Position numbers and translations under genes: made by a program
Assembly (NCBI GenBank): GCA_019916065.1
Contig: CM034238.1
Location: 34,006,402-34,070,401 of the forward strand
Reading direction: 5' to 3'
From: Vitellaria paradoxa
Taxonomy: Eukaryota; Streptophyta; Magnoliopsida; Ericales; Sapotaceae
Length of the DNA stretch: 64,000 bases
Shown here: positions 46,985 through 58,730 of the stretch, piece after piece
Position numbering within the stretch: the stretch's first letter is position 1
How the letters are laid out: every line of letters starts with the position of its first letter
Notes under the pieces: model-generated
Seen by the model: only the letters and a program-made list of their open reading frames with translations
Told to the model about the DNA's origin: nothing
Databases searched by the model: none

Positions 46985-48432
46985 TTAAAGGAATTTGACC
47001 GCTTCTAAATAGTGCGTCTAAACTAACCCCCAAGTGCAAGGGTGTGTGGTGTAGTTTTAACTTGGTGAGTCCGAGGTCAAATCCACAAGGAACTGTGAGA
47101 TTGAACACTAGGGTTTTCTAAGTTCTTCAACCTACTGTTTAGTTTTAAGTAAAAGGAAAGAAAATAAGTTTTGTGTTTAGATTGATTGGTTTTTAACTAA
47201 TTAGCAGATAAAATAAAATTGCAAATATTCAAAATGAATAAGACTTGATCTAACCTACAAATCTGAGTGAACACTTTATTCTCATATTAGATGTGGCTAT
47301 TATCTCGATTTACAGCTCACGTTTAGGAAAAGTAAATCGGAAAAAATTCATTGTGAAAACATTAATTCCAAATCACGGTTTTAAAATCACATTTTTTTAT
47401 GATAAATAAAATTGAAAAGATTTCATCTTGAAAACATTCTTTGGTCCAGAATTCTTTTCTTTGATTTCAAAATATGAAGAAAGTTATAATCAAGTAACGT
47501 CATCAGGGATTTCAAGGAAATACGATCGAGGTTACAAGTTTTCAAATGTTTTGAAAACCAAAAGGAAAAGAAAACCAGAAAATAAATCTAGATTCGTTTT
47601 CTATATTTTCAAAGTATTAAGAAACTTCTAATCATATGTAGTTATTAGTGATTTCAAGGAAATATGATCAACTACATTTGTTTTCGAAGGTTTTGAAAAC
47701 ATTAGAAAATAGATCTAGACAAACAAGAATCCTAACATACAAGTTTTACATTATATATAAGGATTCAATCACACCCAATCATCAAATAAGGTTTCACCCA
47801 TCATTAATGGGTTAGATCAAGATTAAGACCTAGCCTAACATAGATAAAGTAATAAAGCAGAAAATAAAAAGCAAAAACGAAAAGAAAATGAGACTCATTA
47901 AATAAAACTTACATACCGTACTTTGAAGCAATGTCAAAATGAAATCTACAAACAAAACCAAAGAAATCAATCCTAAAACTACCCTAAACTACATTCCAAA
48001 GTTCTGAAGAAACTGGAAAAATGTATGTGAAAGACTCCCCTAGATGGCTGCTAATGAGGTGTTTATATACAGTGCTCAAAAACCCTAAAAACAAAATAAA
48101 ATAATCATCTTGCATGTCTTAGGTGTTTGGACACCCAAAATGGGGTGTCCGAACGGCAGTGTGCTTCTAGACTCTTTTTCTCTAGTTTTGTATTTTGCGG
48201 TCCTGAAGGTGTCCGGACACCCACTCCATGTAAGTGTACCACGAGCTATCCCTCATCGTATTCTTCGTCTTTGGCACTCCCAATTGCGCTTATTGAATCA
48301 TTTTCACTATAATTAAGAAAAATAAATCGAATTAGTGTAAAAAGTAGCAAAACGCATAAATAAATTAAGAAAATGCATGATTTTATGTTAAAATTGAGGT
48401 CTTGTAATTACACTTTTCAAGTGTAATAAGGA
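46985..48432. repeat. Unclassified dispersed repeat, copy B
   Basis: It is homologous to copy A (28955-30892) from a start around CCCCAAGTGCAAGGG (47028-47042) to the shared terminal palindrome TTACACTTTTCAAGTGTAA. It differs by carrying a GC-rich segment with GTGTTTGGACACCC and GTGTCCGGACACCC (48120-48225). It is inserted within LTR-E and has no coding capacity. Confidence 0.7.
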
Positions 48433-48881
48433 TTCCTAAAGTTGATTAACTATGCATAACTTAAATTAATTTCATTTGTGTTCATGAAAGTTTGTTTACT
48501 TTATTAAACTTATACATGTTTTAGGCAACATGAAACTTAAACCTAGGTGAAATTATTTCATAAAATTTATTAAATTAAAGGATGAACACAATAATTTAAA
48601 ATTAGTACGAACTCTTATGTATGATGTGCTATTGATAATGGAAAGTATGATTAGATATTGATTTTTGATGCTTGGATTATAGAGGGTACTAAAAGAGTAG
48701 GTTCTAGAGTCCAAGGTTCGAAAGTCCCAAAACTTGCGTAAGATGGTATAGCATAGCTAGTAGGCTAGAAAGCTACAAAGTACATATATGACTTGCACTA
48801 GCATATATTAGTATTGGGACTACGGAATGGGTTTGCCTACTAAGGTAAGATGAGACGGACTGGGAAGATAAGGCTAGGCCA

Positions 48882-49115
48882 TGAGTACATTTGGGACTAC
48901 GAGACCAATTGTATCCTACGATTGAAGTCTGGAATTTATGAGTACATTTAGGATTGTTAGACTAATTGTACCCCACAACTGATGTCTGGGGATTGATGAG
49001 TACATCAAGGACTGCAGGACTAGTTGTACCCCACAGCTTTAACCTAGAGATTTGATGAGTACATCTAGGACTATGAGACTAGTTGTACCCTATAACTTAG
49101 GCCTAGGGATCATTT
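48882..49115 (+). repeat. Minisatellite inside LTR-E, unit 57-59 bp
   Basis: Four units start GAGTACAT at 48882, 48939, 48998 and 49057, each followed by a GGACT...GAC and TTGTACCC core. Confidence 0.85.
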
Positions 49116-49741
49116 GGGTAGTTCTGTGGCCACATAACTAGCCTTGCAGGGTACTTTATCCATAATATGATATTGATAAATATGTACTGAGATGTGATTG
49201 TGATGATGGATATTATTTTAGTTTGAAACTGTAGAAATCTTGGCTAAATAGCTGTTTAATTTAGAACAGTATGTTTAAAGTGGAAATGGTAATATCATTG
49301 TGGAATTGATGAATTGATGAAAGAGTTTATTTAACTAATGTCGATTAAATGTTTAAATGCCTTGCATGATAAAGAAATATATATTCTTATATGCTTATTT
49401 CTGAGTACACGTGGTTTAGTGCTCACGTCTCTACAGTTGATCTTGCAAGGTTAGATGTTCATAAAGGACCTACCTGTGAAATAGAGTAGCAGGTCATGAT
49501 TTGTTTTACTTTTATTTCATGTAATTGAATGTATTAAATATTGGTTTTGGGCCTGGTTTGAAGCATATAGTTTTATAACCCTTTTGCGGTAAGTTATAGA
49601 ACTTTAAATATTTTAATATTGAATACTATTGTTATTTATCACTTCCACTCTAATTAGTATTTGATGTGTGATTATTTGTGATTGATTTTTGGGTTTAATC
49701 TCCATGTCCTCGGGTTGCGAATTTTGGGGCGTGACAGCATG

Positions 49742-51720
49742 TAATATTATTTTCCTTTTTTTTTTAATTTTTGTTATTGCACGCGAAATGCAAAGTTGGG
49801 AAACATGTTTTTCTTTCCCTTATATAGTATTTTTTCTTTTTTCTTTTTTTGTTAATGACTAGGAGCGGAGAGGGTGAGTAAAAGAGCAATGAAAAAATTT
49901 TGGGGGTGTTTTAGCAATTCTGATTTAAAATAATGAATAATTTTAATTTCGTTAAGGAATTTTAATTTTTTTAATTTGAAAATATTTTTATATTCAAAAA
50001 TTTAAATTAAAATTAACTCTTAACAAAAAAATAATAAAATATAATTTTTTGATAATTTATATATTTATTATAAAATAACTATAAAAATAATTTTAAATAA
50101 AAAAGTAAATTTTGACAAATTAAAACAATTATGAAAATAATTTTAAATAGAAAAAAGTAATTGCGCACAATTTTTTTTATTTCATTGAACTAAAAATTTG
50201 AAATTACAAAAGAGTGAATGTTTAATTTTTTAAAATTTAAAAATAAACTTAAATTCAAAAATTTTAATTTAAATTAACTTCTAACAAAAAAAATAATTTT
50301 TTTTATTATTTATATATGTTATTACCATTCATTAAAGCAACCATCAAAATAATTTTAAATACAAAAAATTAATTTTTGGCAAATTATTCATTGAAACAAT
50401 TATAAAGATAATTTTAAGTAGAAAAAAATAATTTTGGACAAAGTATTTTATTTTATTGAACTAAAATATTTGAAATTATAAAGGAGTGAATGTTTACTTT
50501 TTTTAAATTCAAAAAAGTAAACTAAAATTATCTCCTAACAAAAAAATATATTTTTGAAATAATTTATATATATTACCATTCATTAAAATTATAAAAATAT
50601 TAAATAAAAAGAAGTAATTTTTGGAAAATTGTTTTATTTTATTAAACTAAAAATTTGAAGTTATAAATACATGAATGTTTAATTTTTTTTTAAATTCACA
50701 AATATTTTTAAATTAAAAAATTAAAATTAAAATTAATTTTTTAAAAAATTAATTTTTTGTTAATTTATATATATTATTACCATTTATTAAAACAACTACA
50801 AAATAATGTTAAATATAAAAAAGTAACTTTTGAGAAAGTATCAATCAAACAATTATAAAACTAATTTTAAATAGAAAAAATATTGAACTAACATATTTGG
50901 AATTATAAATACGTGAATATTTGATTGTTTTAAAAATATTAATTGATGTTATATTAGTTAAATTAAATTATGATATTCATAATATTAAATAAAAATATTA
51001 GAATTAGGCAAATAATAATATTAGATTAATAATATTAAGTTAATAAAATATTATTATTAGTTAAAATATTAAATAATGAGTTATAATATTGATAATATAT
51101 TTAAATTACTTTAAATTAAATTAGTTAGATTAATATCGTAATGGCTATATTAAATTAGTTAAACTATTAAAAATATTATTATTATTTAAAATATTATATA
51201 ATGATTTGATTAATAGTATAATAAATGTATATGTATTTCTAAACTTAAATTAATATTAAATTAAAGTATTATAATATTAAATTTCAATATTACATTCGTT
51301 CAATTATATTGAATTATAATATTGAATTAATTGAATTAATAACATTAGTTCAATTATAATTTTAATAGGAATATTAATTTGAAATAAATTTCAATAATAA
51401 TAATAGTAGTAGTATTCATTTATAATAAAATTAATATTAATACCAATAATAAAATACTAGTAGTTAAGTTAATAACTAATATACAAACCCCTAATGATTG
51501 GACCTAATTCGATGAATTAATTACGGTAGATATTGCAAATGAGTTCTTGATTAGTTTATTTTGTTGTCGAATTGTTGTTAATTTATTTGTTGTTAATTAA
51601 TTTAGTTGTTGTTAATTAATTTATTTGTATCATATATTTTTGTTGTATATTTTTATTTTTAGTTAATTTACTTGAGTGTTAACTTTTTAATTTTTTTCAA
51701 TTTCGAATTACGAAATTTAA
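49742..51720. repeat. Very AT-rich degenerate tandem region
   Basis: The phrase TTTATTTTATTGAACTAAAA, followed by TTTGAAATTATAAA and GTGAATGTTTA, recurs near 50180, 50450, 50635 and 50890 at irregular spacing of about 185-275 bp. The block from 50930 to 51480 consists of shorter ATTAAATTAGTTA-like units. No coding sequence is visible. Confidence 0.6.
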
Positions 51721-51779
51721 AATTTAAATAACAATAATACACAAACCCGTATTGGAAACTTTAATAATAATACACAAAT

Positions 51780-53363
51780 TTCTAATCAGCACCTTTCATA
51801 TTTTCTTATATCCACCAATACTGTGCCACAACATCAATCTCACTATATTGCATTTACACTTCTCTTAATCATTGTCATACTTTCACCATCTCACAACATT
51901 CAGACAACACCTATCTATATCTCAATCAACAACAATACTTATCATATCTTTCTCTTCCCACTTCTCTTATTCAAAATTTATGCCATTACCATCACTTGTC
52001 AACAAGAGTTCTAACATCATAAATCTATCATATTATTTATAAAACCTTAATTCACAAGTTAATAACAATTAATTTCATTTTAAATCATTAAACACCTTCT
52101 TAACATCGCAAAATTAACATGCTAGATAAATTAGAATTTCATGTAAAATATAAGTACTAAAACATTTATATATCCATGGTAGAAGGACCAAATAAAACTA
52201 AGTCCAAAATATGCACAAGAGTCAGTGGGCGCCCCATTGTGACTCCTCATGTGTGCCCATGTTGGCGAGCATTCAAAAGGTGAATTTCATGTGCGCTTGA
52301 GATGTTGAGCATCTAACAAAAGAACCTCTCGTGCAACTAAGGATCTGGACAGATTACTTTTCAATGCTTTGTTTTCTATTCTTTCATGGTTATCCACTTG
52401 GGTCCTCAAATTGGTTTTGAACAAGATTCTTGAAATTTCTTATTTCAAACATTACCACAAAACTTATAGGCATCAAATGAAACAAACAATTTGAGTTTTC
52501 GTCAGTCATGGTTCTATGTATGGATTAAATTCCTTTTTTTTCATTACAGGCATATACATACATATACACATATGTAACTCCCATTATCTTCCACAGATTT
52601 TATCCAAAACTTAAGATAATTATATCAGTATTATTCTAATCTACTCTACACATCATATATGTTAGTAAGAATCATTAAATCCTTACCTTAAGTGAAGAAA
52701 CGAAAGAAACCCCGAGTTGAGCGAAGTCAGTAACTTTACCAGCAGATCCAGAAAACTTCAAGTAGATCTTATCTCCAAACTGTTAATCCTAACAACAAAC
52801 TGATTACATACATATGCTCAATATAGGTTTAATTTCATTACTATAAAGTTAATTTGAATTTGATTGAGGTTTGAACCACTTACCAAACCTCGATTTCCTT
52901 ATGCTCTTCTTTGTTCTTTCTCCTTCTCTCTAACCAAAACTCTTTCTCTCTCTTTCTCTCTGCCCCCCTCCATTACACATACATATACACATATATGCTT
53001 GGAGGCCAAGCATTCTATAGTAGGCTACCCCCTTTCTCCAGCAATTCTTCCATTGTCATAGCCTGAAAGGTTGAATTGGAAAGACCGGCTACAAATTAAA
53101 CTAACCAACATAATGGCTGACCTCTGTAGAGGCCTGGGCGCCCAACCTATTCTTGGGCGTGCACCCGCCATGGCGTGCACCCACGAGAGCTTTATGTCAT
53201 GCCCCTAGGATTCTTCTTCCTTGGCCAGTTGTGTAACTCTTGCATTCTTAAGCCTAATAAAAATTTCAAATTCACCCCAAATAATATTGATTATATTCCA
53301 TTCCACCATAAGTATTTCCAGAATTTACTTAATTATATAGGCAGAAATTTTCGGGTTGTCACA
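51780..53363 (-). mobile_element. Truncated Ty3/gypsy LTR (LTR-C)
   Basis: The minus strand begins TGTGACAACCCGAAAATTTC at 53363, the usual start of a eudicot gypsy LTR. It aligns with LTR-D in inverted orientation: GC-rich phrase (53125-53200), purine repeat with GGGGGGCAGAGAG (52935-52970), and a second GC-rich phrase (52215-52300). The left end is lost in AT-rich DNA, and the segment matching the distal third of LTR-D is absent. Confidence 0.7.
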
Positions 53364-55190
53364 GATTCAAAAGTTTCCAAGTTATTATTAGGATTTGTTT
53401 CTTACATCATGAAGATAAATTCTTCATTTTCGTTTGAAGAATCTAAAAAATGGATTCTAATTCATATAAAAATTCTTATTCTGAATCCATTTCTTCTCCT
53501 AAATAAATTTCTTGTTTATTTTCTTCTAAAAATTTAATTATCTTCTTGTTCCTTTTTGAACAATCTGGTGTTATATTACTTTTTTTATTATAGAAATAAC
53601 GTGTGCAATTTTTTTATTTGTTTCCAAGTATTTTATTTTAAAATTTTCTAGCATATTTCTTTTTTGAAAATATTATTTTATTTCCAGATTTTCACCTTTT
53701 GATTTTAAAGCACTTTTTCTTACACCTGTGATATGGTTTGTTCACAGAGCATCCTGCTTCTCAATTCTCTTTTAAGATTTTGTCACAATAAGTTTTTCCT
53801 TCACTTGATTTTGACAATTGATTTTTTAATTGTTTTTGGGTTTTTTATTTTGAAGACAATACTTGATTATTGTTTTATAACCAAAGTTTATCCTTAGTTC
53901 TAAGGAATCAAAATTTTCTATTTTCTTTTTTTTTGTATGTGTTTTGGATATTGTTTTTCTTTTTACATATTTCATGCAATGGGCTTGGGAGTTTATGAAA
54001 AAAATTATTCCTTCCAGTGTATCACACTTTTTGGTGTTAACAACCAAAAATATTTTTCTATATAGTTTTACAAAATTTGTGTATTTACATAAGTCATAGA
54101 GTTTTATTTTCAATAACATATATCTCACATCTTTTTGGTGTTAGTCTGAAGATATTATTGCACAACAATTTATTTTGATATATGTGAAAACTTTTGAGAG
54201 TATTTTTGTGAAATCATTTTCTGTATCTTCATTGAGTAAAATTGAAGTTTTTCTTGCTTTTCTTCTTCTAATCCTTCTTGGACTTTAGTCAACTTAAAAT
54301 ATTTCCTTGTAAATTTCTACTATATACTCTCGGAGTCTTTTCTTATCCTATGTATTTTTGTAATAGGTTATAACTATGGATTGTGCGTGTACCCATTCTT
54401 CAATGGTACTTTTATAATCACTTGGATGTATATCATTAAAATTTAGATATATTCCATTTGTTGCTACATTAAATATATTTAAATCTTCTCTTTTAGAAGG
54501 ATTAGGTTCATGTTCTTCTTTAACATAAGCCTCTTCGGAACTAGATTCACATTCTTCTTTTACATGAATGTCTTCAAAAGAATTCTTTTTTAAATAACTA
54601 ATTTTATTTTTGGATCGTGGGCAATCTGATTCTCCTACTTTTCTCTTACATAGTGTTTTACCTAGTGTTTCAACCTTTTTACTAGCTCTTTATCTAATCC
54701 TAGATTAGTCATTATTTTAGTTTCAAATTTAAAATCAGTGTCATTCACCACTCATGCTATACAATATTCTTCATTTGAATTTTCAGAATCAGAGTCTATA
54801 ATAAAAACATATTCATATTTTTTGAATAAGTTCTCATGTTGATTATAGAGAGTTTACATTTGGTTTAACGATTTATCTCTCTCTTTCACATCATTTTCTT
54901 CTTTATATGTAGATCTCTAATATTTTATTATTTTTTATTAGCTTGGAAATCTTTATAGGTTTTTTCTTTATGAGTTTTTGTTACTACTAAATTTTCATCA
55001 AATCCTCTTTTTCCTTCTTTGTACAAGATATTAATTTCTTCGTCTTTATTTGTCTGAAGAGTTGATATTTCATTTGCATAGTCATTGTTAACTATTTGTT
55101 CTAGCAAATTTTGTGTGTTTGCTGGTAGGCTATATTATTTATTTTATTTTCTAATTTAGTTAAAGTACCAATAGATTCAAACATGCTATA
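53364..55190 (-). pseudogene. Decayed coding region, possible endogenous caulimovirid coat-protein segment
   Basis: The minus strand carries a lysine-, asparagine- and glutamate-rich coding-like region in shifting frames. The longest open piece is 53826-54128. In minus-strand order there is a coiled-coil-like start (MFESIGTLTKLENKI), acidic patches (IDSDSENSNEEY; KEECESSSEEAYVKEE), a middle part with KLYDLCKYTNFVKLY, and a basic Cys/His-containing end followed by an acidic tail (MDSE). This order fits coat proteins of plant pararetroviruses (Caulimoviridae), but a retroelement gag is possible. No intact motif is diagnostic. It is broken by many stops and frameshifts and cannot give a functional product. 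Confidence 0.4.
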
Positions 55191-57622
55191 CATAATAACC
55201 TGGATATTTTTATTTTAAAAATTTTAAATTTTTAGAAATATGTATGATGAAATAGGAGATAACATAGATTAATTGGAGTGGGTTTGACAATGTTAGGTTT
55301 AACGTATCAAATACATGAAGTGGATTGAAAAGGATTGGGTCTATAAAGTGAAAGACACCTAAATTTTTTTGCCAAGTGCTGGTGGGGTGTGCTTGCTCTA
55401 TTATGGCTAGGCACATGCCAATGGGGTGCACACGAGGTTAAATCAGGGGTGCACATGCCCACTTAGGGAGGGGCACGTGCAATGTTGTTGAGCTGATTGA
55501 GTTAGACTTAATTTTTTTTTCTTTTTGTTTTCTCAGGTCATGTCCATCAAAGGCTAGCAGAGAGAGGTGTTTTAGGAAAGGCTTGTAGGGGACTATACGA
55601 GCCTTGAGTAAAAAGAAAATTGTACGCACATATGTGTGTATAGGTTTTAGGGGGGGAGAGAGAGACAGAGAGTTGGTCTTAGAAAAAGAAGTCCGGGATT
55701 GAGAGAAGTCAGAAGAATTTGAAGTTTTGTAAGTTGCTTATTCTTCAACCAAACTTAAATTAACTTTGTAAGAATGAAATTGGAATTATAATCAATGTGT
55801 GTGTGTGATTGTTTTGTTGTTAGGATCAACGAGTTGGATATACGAGCTACTCGAAGTTTCTAGGTTTTGCCGGTGAAGTTCCATTTTTGCTTTAGCTCAC
55901 TGGTTCTTCGTTTTTCACTCGAGGTAGGGAAACTTAGCATGATTCTCACATATATTATATATTGAGTGCTTGAGGATGTTGTTAGAGTAGTATTTTGGAA
56001 GATTTGTGATGTTCATGGAAAGTTGATACAAATATATATATGTATAGGTTCAGATTTTTGTAGAGGAAAATGATAAATTTGGAAATCAGAAATTGATAAA
56101 TAGTTGACAAAACCTTAAATTAGCTCCATAGTTAAGCCTATTCATGTTCTAGAATGAGACTTTAATGGAAAAATGCATAAATATTGATTCAAAATAGGAT
56201 TTTAGATTTTGAACACTCGCTAACGGTAGCATTTAAAAATATGTTCAAAGCTGCGGGCACACGAAGTTGAATATAGGGGTTTGCACACATTTTGGGTGCA
56301 CGGAGGGTTGAACACAGGGGTGCGTACGCCCCTTTCCCAAATTGTTGTTTTGGCTTTTATCTTGGTTCATCACCCAGAAACTTGAGTTAAAACGTTATGA
56401 ATCAGAATGTGTATGGCATTAAGAATATCCTAGCATGTTTAAGACTAAACTTTATGATTTAGAAAATGTGTCTAACATTTTGAAATGAATTGTTGGTATA
56501 GTTATGATTAGATGTTGCTTGAAATTTTATTTCTATGTTAATGTTATGAAACTTTTATACAAGAATTTGAAGTGTGAAGAAAAGAAAGAATAAATTGTGA
56601 TGCATTGATTTTGAGTTAAGAGTGTGATATAAATGGAGAATTTATTCTATCAGGTGTGTTGAATTATTTGAAAGGTGAAAATATAATAATGGTATAATAT
56701 TAATAAATGAGACAAAATAACTTTAAGATTAATAGTGTGACATGGGGATGAAGGGTACGGGAAAATAAGAAGGGTACAAAGATTACCCTAGGGTTGAAAG
56801 ATCCAAAACTTGCATAGAGATTTGGTTATTAGCCTACAATATGACATGTAGTGTGGCTAATTGTGACCCTTAACGATGACGTATAGTGTGACTAATTGTG
56901 ACCCTTAACGACGGCGTATATTATAGCTAATCGTGGCCTTAAATGATTGATTGTCTCTACCATATGAACTTAATTAGAAATGAGATCATGATTGAAAAAT
57001 TATAATGATGATGCCAGAAACATTAATGATTGGGTTTAAAAGTTGAGTTTTATAATAGTAATTGGTAATTGATTTTAAAGTTATATAATGATGTATTATA
57101 AGATGCTATTCATTTATTTAATTATGTTTATGTTTGTTATTGATTGATCGTTACAATGGTATTGAAGAAGTTGATTAATTTGTGGTAGTTATACCACATA
57201 CTTTTGCTTTACATATCATATATGTTGGCATTATGCATCGTGGATTCAAGTGGTTGGTGCTTACGTCCCTACAGACTCTGTTGCAGGTCCAGGACTAAAA
57301 GATCTGTGGGCATTGGAATGGGCTAAAGTGCTTAGCAATTGCAAACATTTGTTATTTCGTTTCTTAGGTTTAATCTTATTTAGAACTGTAATATTATTTT
57401 ATTTTATTTTAGAGATTTATTAGGTTGTAAAGGCCATAAGACTTATGTTTATTTTGTGGAATGTGTTGGAGCATAGTGGCATGGTTGGGCCGAGGCCAAA
57501 TTTATTTTTTTGCTATAATTGTTAGTTATTTTACATGATGCACCTCGATGGTTAAAATGCTCTAATTAGGGGAATGAATAATGTGTGCATGCTTTATATG
57601 TCACGAGATTCAGGGCTTGACA
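55191..57622 (+). mobile_element. Solo Ty3/gypsy LTR (LTR-D)
   Basis: It starts CATAATAACCT, a mutated form of TGTGACAACCC, and ends CAGGGCTTGACA, 2432 bp, flanked by CTATA (55186-55190) and CTATC (57623-57627). It is homologous to LTR-C (inverted) and to the 3' part of LTR-E. No internal retroelement genes are present. It lies in the decayed minus-strand coding region, whose frame appears to resume beyond 57627. Confidence 0.8.
56849..56945 (+). repeat. Minisatellite inside LTR-D, unit 35 bp
   Basis: Three units beginning TAGTGTGGCTAATTGTGACC, TAGTGTGACTAATTGTGACC and TATTATAGCTAATCGTGGCC follow one another with a 35-bp period. Confidence 0.85.
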
Positions 57623-57627
57623 CTATC

Positions 57628-58189
57628 TACTAAGAAATTTAAAGTTCTAGTGATATTTAAACTATATGATTCTTTCTCAGAAACGTGAACTTAATGTTCA
57701 AATCTTTCTATTTTTTTTTCTCACACAAAAATCCTTTATTATTATTACTAGTCATCTTCAATTTTTTATCCTAAAAAGACCTCACTCACAAGCTCAGATT
57801 TGACCTTAAATAATCCTAACAATGCTTAACTGTGGTTTTAGATGGATTAAATATGGTCTAATCTTTTACACTTATGATCTTTTGACTTGAAAATAGTTTT
57901 TAATAGTTTTAAGGGTATAGATGTAAGAGAAATAAGATTATAAGGTCAAGTCCACAATTCTTACAAAAGATAAAGGGTTAAAACATAATTTTCTTTTATT
58001 GTTAAACTTTCATGAATTATGAAGGGAGAGAGGTGTAGTTTTTTCAAATGGTAGAGGGAGGTGTAGATATGTTACTTTAAAATATTAACCTACTACAGTG
58101 CTCATTTATCATACTTATATTATTATCACATTATTTTGGTAAAAAATTATGATACAATAGCATTTTCTTTTACATAATACACCATCGTT
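57628..58189. other. Flank between LTR-D and the second CACTA terminus
   Basis: The first 80 bp continue the minus-strand coding-like region of 53364-55190. The rest is AT-rich with no recognisable feature. Confidence 0.45.
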
Positions 58190-58730
58190 TACTACTAGAA
58201 ATTGTGGAATTGGTGAGAGGAAAATTCAAGCGACCACATAACTTTTTTTACGACTGCTTGTGACAGTCACTGACATTGGGATCACTACTACATTGCAGCA
58301 GGCCTTTTTGCAACAGAAAGATTCAGACGACCACTATGTTACAAGCGACTGTCAAAAGCGGTCGCTAATACACCAATCAAACTCAAGCAGAATGCCATTC
58401 TTTTCTCCCTATATCGTTCTCTTTTTCCCTTCTCCGATCTCTCTCTCCTCTTTTCTGTTCCCGCCCCCCTCTTCTCCAATTCTATTAGTTAGTCGTCCCC
58501 CTGTCGAAAACACCTGATACGACTTTCTTTCTTCCTCTATATATATATATACACATATTTTTTTCAATTTTTCTCGATGTACTCTTTCGTTCCTCTAAAG
58601 TGATTAGCTTGCCATATTATACAATTCTATATCCTTTATGTAAGCTAATTATGCACTAATGCTTGTTAATGGCTAGGTATTAGCTTAATTATCTCATTTC
58701 CATGCATTATTACTATTTGTGTTTTTAGGT
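58190..58730 (+). other. Second CACTA 5' terminus (CACTA-B2)
   Basis: TACTACTAGAAATTGTGG, then ATTGGTGAGAGGAAAATTCA, subterminal GCGACCAC and GCGGTCGC, and a CT-rich stretch parallel 42109-42440 in order and sequence. Flanking trinucleotides do not match those at 63758, and no second 3' terminus is visible, so this is either a truncated nested copy or part of a compound element. Confidence 0.75.

Larger units (their letters stand above)
42756..49736 (+). mobile_element. Solo Ty3/gypsy LTR (LTR-E) with three nested insertions
   Basis: It starts TGTAAATAC, ends TTTTGGGGCGTGACA, and has a perfect 5-bp duplication GCATG (42751-42755 and 49737-49741). Subtracting the hAT MITE, LTR-F and dispersed repeat B leaves about 2.7 kb, similar to LTR-D and LTR-F. 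No gag or pol is present between the ends. The 3' part shares the phrase GCTCACGTCTCTACAG with GCTTACGTCCCTACAG in LTR-D, so they are the same family. The two private minisatellites are listed separately. Confidence 0.83.

Noticed and set aside
42109..49741. First reading of 42109-49741 as a simple CACTA element next to unrelated gypsy pieces.
   Set aside because: The GCATG duplication and the TGTAAATAC/GGGGCGTGACA ends show that LTR-E spans 42756-49736, and the CACTA-B right end is at 63758.
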